The position numbers and the translations under genes were made by a program. Of a stretch of 64,000 nt of DNA, positions 23,652-64,000 are shown in pieces. Position 1 is the first letter of the stretch; each line of letters starts with the position of its first letter. The notes under the pieces are model-generated. The model made no database searches, was not told where the DNA came from, and worked only from the letters and a program-made list of their open reading frames with translations. The stretch lies in the NCBI GenBank assembly GCA_949317995.1, contig OX439050.1, positions 21,654,061-21,718,060 of the forward strand, written 5' to 3'. The stretch is from Acholoe squamosa (lineage: Eukaryota > Annelida > Polychaeta > Phyllodocida > Polynoidae).

Positions 23652-23888
23652 TACCGTAATCTCCCGCGTAGAAGACGCGGTGCGCGTATAGGACGCCCCC
23701 CCTTCTTGGGAGAAGCATTTTCGCGTAGAAGACGCACCTCTTAGGGCTCAATTTTGTAAATCCAGTACTGTTCTGTAGTAAAATTACCCCTCGTATAAGA
23801 CACACCCCCTTCTTGGGAGAATGCTATAAGACGCACCAGCATTTTGTTTGGCGTAGAGGACGCATCTTATACGCGGGAGTTTACGGTA
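23652..23888. mobile_element. Family A MITE
   Basis: TACCGTAATCTCCCGCGTAG and CTTATACGCGGGAGTTTACGGTA are inverted ends. The core AGTACTGTTCTGTAGTAAAAT is the same as at 13630, 27037 and 27741. Confidence 0.75.
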
Positions 23889-24187
23889 CTAGAAGACGAT
23901 AAACACATCTGAATTTATTATGACATTGATGAAATTAGCTGCATAGAGCTTAAAGCCAGATTCATGTAGCTTGCTTGCAGGTAGAGCATCGAAAAGGTGA
24001 CCTGTAAATCTTTCTGTAATAAAAATCTTTGAAACTTGAACTTGACTTGACTTGAGACCTGGTCAAAGGGTGTAAGGGATTTGAATGCCTTGGAATTTGC
24101 GCTTGATCCCAAACTGTTAGGTAAAATCGTCATGAAGCCTACATGCAGTTGCCAAAACCCATCTAATTGTGGCATTTTATCCTGCAG

Positions 24188-55930
<31,743 letters not shown>

Positions 55931-56339
55931 TCTGTGGGAGGATCCACAGGGTGCAGGGGGGGGGGGGACTATTACCCAATGAACATTAAACCAATGTACC
56001 ATATGTATTATAACCAGTGCATATGACCTTACTTATAAGGCAAGGTTTCCTCACAGCATAATTGACTTTACAATATTATATAGAGTGCCTTTTAGGCAAG
56101 ATATTTATTACTGCAAAAATTCATTCCCCAGTAGCGGCTTATAAGATGTTTCTAAAGTCAGTGTCTGCCCTCTATGTGGGGTGTATCATCCATATGCATG
56201 GTTTTATGGAATACTGAACTACATTTACATTTATATGAAAGTATATCCTGAGATTCACCGATGGGTATGAAGGAAGAGGTCGGGAAGAGCTGATCAGCAT
56301 TACTCAACATGAAGATAGCAATAATGATGTAGAGGTTGG
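55931..56339 (+). other. 3' UTR of the PLEKHM1-like gene and flank
   Basis: Begins with a G-rich run and contains ATTAAA near 55986. No canonical AATAAA was noticed close by, so the polyadenylation site is not fixed. Confidence 0.4.
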
Positions 56340-56573
56340 CGAAAACGTACTTGGAAACACCGCGTTTCAACCCGGGACCTCTCAACTTGCAACCGAGCGC
56401 TCTACCACTGAGCTACATCCCCAGACCTGACGTTTCATACACCGGGATCGGTATGACACACAAGGTGGTCAGCTTACACCGGCTGACCAGCCCCTAAAGG
56501 CTGGTGCAACCGGAACGGGGCAGATAGCCTACCGCCATGGACTTACAGCCAGAGCTGGCCCCTACACTGATAA
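56340..56573 (-). mobile_element. tRNA-Ala-derived SINE, minus strand
   Basis: Contains the third tRNA-like head (56352-56422) and, further along, GACCAGCCCCTAAAGGCTGGT and CCGGAACGGGGCAGATAGCC. Flanks differ from the copies at 16 kb, so it may be a different subfamily. Confidence 0.5.
56352..56422 (-). tRNA. tRNA-like SINE head, copy 3
   Basis: Reads GGGGATGTAGCTCAGTGGTA from the minus strand, with D arm intact and GGTTGCAAG around the anticodon loop. The T loop (TTGAAAC) has lost the invariant TTC. The anticodon stem has G-T wobbles and the loop is shifted by one base relative to copies 1 and 2, so a functional tRNA is unlikely. Confidence 0.5.
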
Positions 56574-56805
56574 TACCGTAATCTTCCGTGTATAAGGCAC
56601 ATCTCATGTGTAAGATGCACCTAGAGTTGAAGGAAAACTTGTAAGGCGCACCCGGGGGCCGGTTTTGAAGGTTTAGTAGTATTAGTACTGTATCGTAAAA
56701 TGACCCCACCTATAAGGCGCGCACAGACTTTGGCCTGGTTCTGTAAGGCGCAGGGAGGCTCTGATTTACATAAAAGACGTGCCTTATATGCAGGAGATTA
56801 CGGTA
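56574..56805. mobile_element. Family A MITE
   Basis: TACCGTAATCTTCCGTGTAT and ATGCAGGAGATTACGGTA ends. Abuts the minus-strand tRNA-SINE, repeating the SINE/MITE association at 16578. Confidence 0.7.
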
Positions 56806-58120
56806 TTGTATTTAGTTTCATTTTGAGAATTACTGATTTTTTTTCTTCTCAAATACCCTACTCTGCAGAACCTTTCAAATAAGGTCATAGATCTACTTTA
56901 TATGGGAGTGTGCAATATTTATATGAAAGACTGTAACTAAAACCTTAAAAGAAATTGTTCAGGTGAAGCTACCTACTCCTTTTTTCTTTTGCACTACCCT
57001 TATTCCTAACTTTTTTTATGGCCATTTTGGAAAAAAAAAGCGGATTTTTTGGCAGCCGTGGATTTCGGGTCAAAAGCAACAAAAACTTTGAATTGGCCAT
57101 TAAAAATAATGAAAAGATTTCCTACCTACCTACCCTAATATATATTTTTTCTACTCCATTTCCTATATGCAACACTTTTAGGCTTATAACAGTGAAGCAC
57201 AGTATGGAGGCAACATTATCAACTTTGTCACCAGGTCTTTGTAGGGCCCTTTTATTTCTTAGGGTAAGGAAATCTTCCTTTTTCTTTTGGTGAAAAATTG
57301 CCGCGTTCGTTTATACCAAATATGACAGTAAATATTTTGTCGTAATAATGACAGCTGAGGCCCCCATGTTTTAGTATACTTGAAAGAAGATGGGCTAAAG
57401 TTGCTGAGCAGTTCAGATGGGTGTGGTGCTAATTGTAGTATACTTTTAATTAGTGTTGTTGGAGATGTTGGTTATGCAATGACAAGTATGAATAACATGC
57501 CATGTAGAGGAGCCCTACTTGTATTTTTGTATGATCGAGAAAGTATTACATAGAGAAACTGGCAATGAAGACTTAAAAACTTGACTGGTAGGATAAATAC
57601 TCATTTACATTTGATGCTTAGATATCTGAAATGCTATCCTGGAAATCTTAACATTACAGCTTATTTCAGGAATAAAAAGGAATGATGTCCATTTAGGAAG
57701 AAATCTGCGATGAGAACAGTCCTTCTGGTTATAGGGTTATAAAGTTGTTGGCCCAGGTTCAACTGGGCTATTGGCGGCTCCTTTTCAGTCAAAAACTGAT
57801 GGTCATGAATTGGAACTTTAGATGGGAATTGCTCATCGAAATTGAGGGATAATTAAACAGAAAAATCATTGTGCATGCGCAATTCCCAAAAAAGAAATCT
57901 TTTTACCTATGAAAAGGGCTGAAGAAAAAACCTGACATGTTTAACCTACTTTCTGATGAAAACGAGGCTCCATAGTATAGCATTGGGTGGTCAATTTCGG
58001 CGGTTCACAGGGGGTCGAAATAACACATTGGCTCCTATGGGAATAGGGCAATTAAGATGCTTTTTTTTCAGTAGGTAAGGTGGAATTGTCTGTATAGGAC
58101 GGGTAAGACCGTTTATATAA
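56806..58120. other. AT-rich intergenic stretch
   Basis: No exon recognised. TACCTACCTACCCTAATATA near 57123 echoes the fold-back element at 50.6 kb, so 57000-57150 may be a fragment of it. The open frame at 57018-57293 shows no family resemblance. Confidence 0.4.
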
Positions 58121-58433
58121 CAGGGGTGTGAAATCTCCGCGGAAACGCGGAAATCCGCGTTTTTGATGCTCAGAAGGACCATTCTTGAGATCCATGTAAA
58201 TCCATTGAGAAAAGAATTTAACATTTGTAGGGGGGGGGGGTCTGACTTAAAATTTCTGCCAATATCATTCCAGATGGAAAAAATGTTAGCATCCAGATGG
58301 TAGTCCCAAACATATCTGTACATCAGAGGGTGACATATTCTGCCCAAATAACATTTATCCTTCTGAAAACATTAACCAATGAGACGGTGTAATGCGCTTC
58401 AGAGGAAATGGGTTTTGGGATTTCACACCCCTG
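58121..58433. mobile_element. CAGGGGTGTGAAAT MITE, copy 2
   Basis: CAGGGGTGTGAAATCTCCGC and GGGATTTCACACCCCTG, flanked by TATAA on both sides (5-bp duplication). Confidence 0.8.
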
Positions 58434-58679
58434 TATAAGAAGCTGTAAATCGAACCACCGTATTTTGTTATGTTGACCTCCACACTTCCAGCATAGAGAT
58501 TTGACACATGCGTGCAGAGTGACCGGTCGTCAGATTTTATTTTTTGTTTAACAGTTAATTGAGGAGGTGTATTCGATTCAATTCGATTGATATTGCCAAA
58601 GATGCATGGATTATATTCAAAAAGCCATTAATTTCAAGTTAAATTGCTAAAATTTATCATTTCTCTGTCGAAAAGTGCG

Positions 58680-58903
58680 ACTTCCGGCAAAGAGCGGGTC
58701 GCGTATGCGCACAGAACATCAAAATCCAAAATGGCGGACAGTGAAACTCAACTAACGGGGCCATCGAAACTGCTTGATTATAACAAAATGGAGGAGAATT
58801 ACAGTGTCTCTTGCCTTTTTATGGTTAATATGGATCCTTATTCAACACCTGCTGATATTGTGCAATGCTTAACTCGCCAGGAGAGGAGTTATTGCCAATG
58901 AAA
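58680..58903 (+). promoter_or_regulatory. Candidate TATA-less promoter and first exon
   Basis: ACTTCCGGC (ETS-type) at 58680, GCGTATGCGCAC (NRF1-like) at 58701 and AAAATGGCGGAC (YY1-like) at 58727 lie within 60 bases, the usual set for a housekeeping promoter. The ATG inside the YY1 site opens a 57-codon frame (MADSETQLTGPSKLLDYNKM...) ending at 58901. A GTTAAT after 58821 could be a donor. No downstream exon was recognised. Confidence 0.35.
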
Positions 58904-60376
58904 AATGCGAGCGATAATGGATGCAGTCTCCATAGCCTTAAGCATTGACGACTCGGACACACTGTCACTATAGTGACAAGTCTCATATGGTAGGTAACCT
59001 GGGCCATGAGTGCTCTATAGCACACGTCAAATCTTTTATTTATTCCCAATGAATAAAACCAAAAAATCAGTAAAGTACTCTAGTGTAACCAGTGTACATA
59101 AAGTGATGATATCCACATTTATCCCTAAAGATCTCTTTGTCCAAACTGAACCAATTTGTTTAATCTGTTCAACCAATCTGTTGTCTCAATCATGGGTCAA
59201 ATAAGACCGTGCTCTTGAACAGACTGTTCATTTACCTTGTTCTCTCGCCTTGCATATGGACTGAGCTGTTGAAATCACACTAAACAACAATAACTCACAT
59301 TTTGTTAAAAAAATGTTTAAGTCGGCTAAACTTCCATACACCAGAGATTATGATAATTATGTCATTGACTCTAGTAAAGAGTATGGTAACTGAACCCTGA
59401 TTCTGCTACAATAGAACATAGAGGAAAATTATACACTTGCACGGGCAGTAACGATATTTACAGACGGTGTGCAGTTTGGCTATCACAGGCGCATTAGAAT
59501 ATAGTGAAATGCTGAGTGTGTGTTTCTTGTACTCTAACAAGTTTGGCCCATGAAGAGGTATGTAACATGAGTTGGGCATGTGCAGTGCAGTCCTGACAGG
59601 CACTTATAGTCAATGTTCACATAGTTGGCAGATAATCATTACAACTTTTTAGAGTTAACATGAATTTTTAAGGCTTTTCTGTATATCCCAATATGGAATC
59701 TTATTTGGACACATGATATATTAATTCTAAAACAAATATTTATTCAATTTCAATGTTAAATCGGAGTTTTAAAGTTCTGTCACAGAAGATAGCCAACTTG
59801 GTTGATACATACTATGGGTAGGGTAACATTTTCACAGGTCATAGCTGTCGTTATACAAACAAAGAAAGGTGCGAGGAGGATTAGTTCCAGCCCAGGATTA
59901 GTTCCAGCCGCTGACCATTAACCCATTAAGGATCACCTTATCCCTTTAAGGGCCAATATAATAATATAATAACTCATGCAGCAATGACATACGACATAGA
60001 TAATGACATAGAACATAGACGAAAATGACAACATAGGCCAGTGGCCTAAACTTAACCTTCATGTTGAATACTATTTATTATTTCAATTGTTAATAAAGAA
60101 ATTTAAAAAAAAATCCCCATTTTTATCAGTTAATTAAACTGCTATCCTTGAGGATGCAGTTTGCACTGGATGTTAGGGGGGCTCCACGTACCGCCTTCAA
60201 GAAATTGATGTTTCCTGGCCCATGGTGATTTGTATCCACTATAGCTAAGCATAGCAACAAGCCCTTATATGCAAACATGTACCTGGTAATAAAGCATAGC
60301 AGCAGTCATTTTCTTGCCTAGAAATAATGAACTCTTTTAATGTAGCACAGAATGTAAATAGGGCATGTATGATGAT
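58904..60376. other. Non-coding stretch
   Basis: Nothing coding recognised. Near 59925-59970, CCCATTAAGGATCACC and CCCTTTAAGGGCC resemble ends of the TTAACCCATTAAAGG family. Confidence 0.4.
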
Positions 60377-61022
60377 TGTTCCCCCTGTGGAGTAGGGACC
60401 TTCATTAGAGGGCATGAAGGAGCAGAATAACTTGATCGGGAGTCCACAAAGGAGGAGTTCCCTTCCATACTAACAGTGGGCATACCGGGTTTGTAAAAGG
60501 TGACAAACTCAGGATTCCTGTGACAGGTGAGTATGTGGGCAGCTGATGTCCCTATGTGCCGGGCTTCCCTAGCCCACTTAAAAGGGTCTATATCTTCTCT
60601 TTGCTATCCCCTCAGGATGTGTGTGGTGCACATATGCACGGGCACTGACACATTCCTCTACGAATTGTGTAATGTAGTTCTCGCCATGAATATGACCTTA
60701 GTTGTCGAAATGGCGTTAAACATCTATTACTCACTCCATATGTGCAGGCCCAGGCCTAGATGCTTTTCTTTTGTCATGGGATTCCCCCTCTGTGAACCAC
60801 GTCTAAGTGATCAAAGGCTGTGGTTTGTCTGGCTCTGCCTATGGGACCGGGAAAAAAAATTAGCACTTGTATCCTCCAAGAAAAGTAGAGGGTTGAAGCC
60901 CCACTAGCGGTTTTCTCCATCACCTCTCCTCATAGAACTGATCATTCATCTCATAGATTCAGTCAGCCATAGATGAGATCACTGCTGTGATAGGCAAGTA
61001 GCGGATAAATACCTGTCCCGAC
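60377..61022 (+). repeat. ~480-bp dispersed repeat, copy 2, split by a SINE
   Basis: CTGTGGAGTAGGGACCTTCA through GATAGGCAAGTAGCGGATAA follows copy 1 (13099-13577) motif by motif. The SINE lies where copy 1 reads straight through GTCCATATACCTGAGCC. Confidence 0.65.
60560..60738 (+). mobile_element. Family B SINE
   Basis: TATGTGC at 60553 and 60739 is the target duplication. The paralogous empty site in repeat copy 1 supports it. Confidence 0.8.
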
Positions 61023-61537
61023 TTGTGAAAAGAAAATAAGTTTTATGAAATACCACAATATAAAACTAATGAATCAATCAATCAATCCATTAATGTCCTA
61101 GACTTGATCCCATTCTTTATTCAAATATTTCAAAATATCCGGTCAACCTGAAAAATAATCAATCAAACTATAGTATTTAGGTCTTCCCATATATCTAATA
61201 TAGAGCAGTCTACTCTGGCGGCTTCCTCTCTGTATGATAAACATTGGGGGTATTAGGTGGCAACGTCTTATTGTATTCCTAATACTCAGAAAGACCTGGG
61301 GGTGGGCGTAATCCTTTCTGAATTTTACCTGTTTTCAGCAAAAAAGTCTGCACATTTCTATAGGTGGGGGGGATGCAAATTCATTTTCTGCTGATCATCC
61401 CCTAAACTGCAACAGGTATTTTGCTGTCCATAAAGGGTTAAAAGTTTCCACTATCCTACCGCTACCAGATAATCATACAGACACTAATGCAATCACACCT
61501 AACACTTATAGTACACACTCGCGACAATTGCATTAAT

Positions 61538-61719
61538 CAGGCTTCCCTAGCCCACTTAAAAGGGTCTATTTCTCCTCTTTCCTATCCCCTCGGGATGTGT
61601 GTGGTGCACATATGCGCGGGCACTGACACATTCCCCTGTGAAATTGTGTAATGTAGTTCTCGCCATGAATATGACCTTAGCTGTCGAAATGGCGTTAAAC
61701 ATCTATTACTCACTCACTC
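61538..61719 (+). mobile_element. Family B SINE
   Basis: 13-bp target duplication CAATTGCATTAAT at 61525 and 61720, the longest in the window. Start slightly trimmed (AGGCTTCCC). Confidence 0.85.
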
Positions 61720-61795
61720 CAATTGCATTAATTAGTTTCAGACCCTGGGCCCTTAAAATCTACCCACCACAGGAGGGTGATTGCGTATGCCAGCC

Positions 61796-62406
61796 AAGTC
61801 CCGAGGACTTAGAGCTGCCCGCATACTGAGTGTGCCTGTGGCAAGTCCTCAAGACTTCAACTCAAGTCCCAGGGACTTGACTCCAAGTCCTGGGGACTTG
61901 ATGCACAGGCCCAAGTCTTGAGGACTTGACAGCAGGTCCCAAGGACCTAACTTCAAGTTCTGGGTGAAGTCCCAAGGACTTGATGGTATATATTTGCAAT
62001 TGTAGGCCTATTCACACACTATGTGACACATGACATACAGGGGTAAAAGTCCTGGGGACTTCATATTAAGTCCTTGGGAGTTAAATTTATTACAGGTATG
62101 AAAGTAAATAGCAGGTCCCCAGGTAAGAAGTCCCTAGGACTTGGGTCAAGTCCTCAGGACTTGAAAGGAAGTCCTGGGGACCTGAGATTTACTGTACAAG
62201 TTGTCAGGACTTAGTCATGCCATAATCAAGTCCCCGGCACTTAACCGGAAATATACCTAAGACTTGAACTAAGACTAAGACATTAATTGGCTTGAACTGG
62301 TTATGGCATGATAGGCCTACAGTAAATCTCAGGTTTCCAGGACGTCCTTTCAAGTCCCCAGGACTTGGTAACAAGTCCCTTGGACCTAACACAAAGTCCC
62401 TAGGAC
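61796..62406. repeat. Array of short AAGTCC-N-GGACTT palindromes
   Basis: More than twenty imperfect palindromes of 14-16 bases such as AAGTCCCAGGGACTTG, AAGTCCTGGGGACTTG and AAGTCCCAAGGACTTG, at irregular 15-50-base spacing on one stretch. The centre varies while the arms are kept. Confidence 0.8.
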
Positions 62407-62410
62407 AGAT

Positions 62411-62591
62411 GGGCTACCCTAGCCCACTTAAAAGGGTCTATATCTCCTCTTTCCTATCCCCTCGGATGTGTGTGGTGCATATATGCACGGGCACCAACAC
62501 ATTCCTCTGTGAAACTGCGTAATATAGTTCTCGCCATAAATATATCATTAGCTGTCGAAATGGCGTTAAACATCTATTACTCACTCACTCC
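62411..62591 (+). mobile_element. Family B SINE at the edge of the palindrome array
   Basis: Starts GGGCTACCCTAGCCC (one change keeps the hairpin nearly intact) and ends in CTCACTCACTC. The flanks CCCTAGGAC and CCCTATAAG are only weakly similar, so the duplication is uncertain. Confidence 0.7.
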
Positions 62592-62782
62592 CTATAAGGC
62601 GCACCTGAGATCATAACTGTGTTTAAGGGCCGAGTCATTTATTGCCAGCTAGGGGGGGCTTGATGGGCTTTGGCAGATCGGCAGATATTTTTCTGCCCCC
62701 CCCCACCACTACAGTAGTATAGTTTTACCTCGGGAATACCTCGGGTATTTCCGTAACCGACGATGAGATGCGGCCCGAAGCG

Positions 62783-62842
62783 GTCACGTGACGACAGTTT
62801 GGATCGAGCGTCCGTGTTTGGCAGACGGTTTCAAATTTCCAG
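62783..62842 (+). promoter_or_regulatory. E-box palindrome and 5' untranslated exon end
   Basis: GTCACGTGAC, a perfect palindromic E-box, lies 50 bases before CCAG|GTGAGT, a consensus donor at 62842/62843. The surroundings (62740-62840) are CpG-rich. Together they look like a promoter with a short first exon. Confidence 0.45.
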
Positions 62843-63214
62843 GTGAGTTTTTGATCGGTTTTACCCATTTTACTGCCCTTTTCTGGGCAGTTTTTGCCCT
62901 ATTTTAAGGGTTTTTGTTCTCGTTTGCTTCTAGCCAGGGTTACGCCGTTGGGGTACCCTTTTAGTGCTAGAAAATAAAGTTTTCTCTTAAAGACGGTTGT
63001 CGTGTCGGCAGGCCGTAGAGAGAATTTACATTTTTACAAATTCCTGGAGGAATTCCGCTGGAATTCTCTCGTTACAGGGATCTAACAGGGTTTTTTGAGC
63101 ATTCCCTGATGTTTGGCACCCATTTTGCCTTCAGTCTGCACGTTTTTCGGGCAGTTTTGGTCGATAGCGATCGAAAAATTCTTCGTTGGGGCTCGCCGAG
63201 CACCAGCGCTGTTG

Positions 63215-63595
63215 TACCTGCGTACTTAGAGTAGGACAACGCGAGATCTACCTAAAGTATACCTCGGAAGTACATAGCGCTCGGCGAGTTTCGCCGTTAC
63301 CGCTAAGCGGGTCTGCTCCAGGTACATGTATCTCGTCCTGCTCTAAGTACATACCGCTCGGCGAGTTTCGCCGTTGTCGCTAAGCGGGTCTGCTCCAGGT
63401 ACATGGTCTAGTCCTGCTCTAAGTACATACCGCTCGGCGAGTTTCGCCGTTGCCGCTAAGCGGGTCTGCTCCAGGTACATGTATCTTGTCCTACTCTAAG
63501 TACATACCGCTCGGCGAGTTCGCCGTTGAGTTACTGCTAAGCAGGTCTGCTCCAGGTACATGTATCTAGTCCTGCTCTAAGTACATATCGATCAA
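63215..63595. repeat. 77-bp tandem array with an inverted leading unit
   Basis: GCTCGGCGAGTTTCGCCGTT starts near 63279, 63356, 63432 and (one base shorter) 63509; each unit then has GCTAAGCGGGTCTGCTCCAG and CTGCTCTAAGTACATA. Just upstream, GTACTTAGAGTAGGACAA is the reverse complement of part of the unit. The array lies in the first intron of the following gene. Confidence 0.85.
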
Positions 63596-63636
63596 CAGCT
63601 AGTCTATAATCTTTTTATTTCTGGTCTTTTTCCAGG

Positions 63637-64000
63637 ATGGCAAGTACATCTCAGTCCAGTCCCACTGCTGTGGAGAAGGGGAAGAAATCACATAAGAACT
63701 CAAGTTCCAGCTCTGCTAGATCTTCATCTAGGCATTCTAAGGATAAGGGTGCTGAGAAAGACACTGTGAGTTCAGTAAACTCTGAGAGGGAGCCTGAAGT
63801 TCAAACGACTGAGACTCCCAGTGCTCCTGTGCTGTTGGTCCAGCAGCCACCTCAAAGATGGGCTCCTCCTATGCCCTACTACCAGCAGGGTTATGATTAC
63901 TATCAGGACCCTTATCAGCCGATGGATTATGCCTATGGTATGGATCACATGGCCTACCAGTGTGAACCAGTAGAGGAGGAAGGTCAGGGTTATGTGGTAC
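63637..64000 (+). CDS. Ser-rich then Tyr/Pro/Gln-rich protein, N-terminal part
   Basis: Acceptor TTTTTCCAG at 63635; ATG one base into the exon. 121 codons stay open to the window edge. It reads MASTSQSSPTAVEKGKKSHK, then a Ser/Arg/Lys-rich block (SSSSSARSSSRHSKDKG), an acidic stretch, and a Pro/Tyr-rich part (PPMPYYQQGYDYYQDPYQP). No domain is recognisable. Such basic-Ser then aromatic-Pro N-termini are found both in RNA-associated host proteins and in Gag-like ORF1 proteins of DIRS or LTR retroelements. The tandem and inverted repeats just upstream make the second reading possible. Confidence 0.55.
   Translation, partial: MASTSQSSPTAVEKGKKSHKNSSSSSARSSSRHSKDKGAEKDTVSSVNSEREPEVQTTETPSAPVLLVQQPPQRWAPPMPYYQQGYDYYQDPYQPMDYAYGMDHMAYQCEPVEEEGQGYVV

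Noticed and set aside
61796..62406. CRISPR or operator array
   Set aside because: Spacing is irregular, units are palindromic and diverged, and there are no cas genes.
63279..63590. CRISPR-like regular repeats
   Set aside because: Units are contiguous 77-bp tandem repeats without unique spacers, in an animal genome.

Overview
The window is animal nuclear DNA. It has genes split by GT-AG introns, a PLEKHM1-type endolysosomal adaptor, an RBM12-type RNA-binding protein, SINE, LINE and Penelope-like retroelements, and dozens of small inverted-repeat transposons. The repeat mixture (aquatic-type Penelope element, CR1/L2-like LINE, tRNA-derived SINE, many MITEs) suggests a marine invertebrate such as a lophotrochozoan, hemichordate or cephalochordate; the species cannot be settled by eye.

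Layout. 1-4984 is non-coding and ends in a strong splice acceptor. 5013-8675 is one long exon for a 1220-residue protein with an RBM12/RBM12B-like N-terminus, a second RRM-like domain and five copies of a ~145-residue RRM-like module. 8676-24187 is repeat-rich and intergenic, with several transposons nested inside one another. 24188-55930 is a PLEKHM1-like gene on the + strand: 17 recognised coding exons joining in one frame (about 932 residues; the first coding exon was not found). They encode an N-terminal RUN domain, a long disordered middle and a C-terminal Rubicon-homology zinc domain.

Its largest intron (35418-49229) holds a Penelope-like element (RT plus GIY-YIG, 792 aa), a C2H2 zinc-finger ORF directly behind it, and a LINE with two open ORFs that appears to have landed inside the Penelope element. 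The LINE's ORF1 protein has a C-terminal NADAR (YbiA-type glycosidase) domain, the most unusual thing in the window. No PH domain was recognised between the RUN and zinc domains, although vertebrate PLEKHM1 has two there.

55931-62700 is again repeat territory, with a promoter-like patch near 58.7 kb and an array of short palindromes at 61.8-62.4 kb. At the right edge a third transcription unit starts: an untranslated exon ending at 62842, an intron with a 77-bp tandem array, and a coding exon from 63636 that leaves the window.

Limits: domain calls come from motif recognition only. Exon borders come from reading splice sites and phases. Transposon borders come from terminal repeats and target duplications seen by eye.
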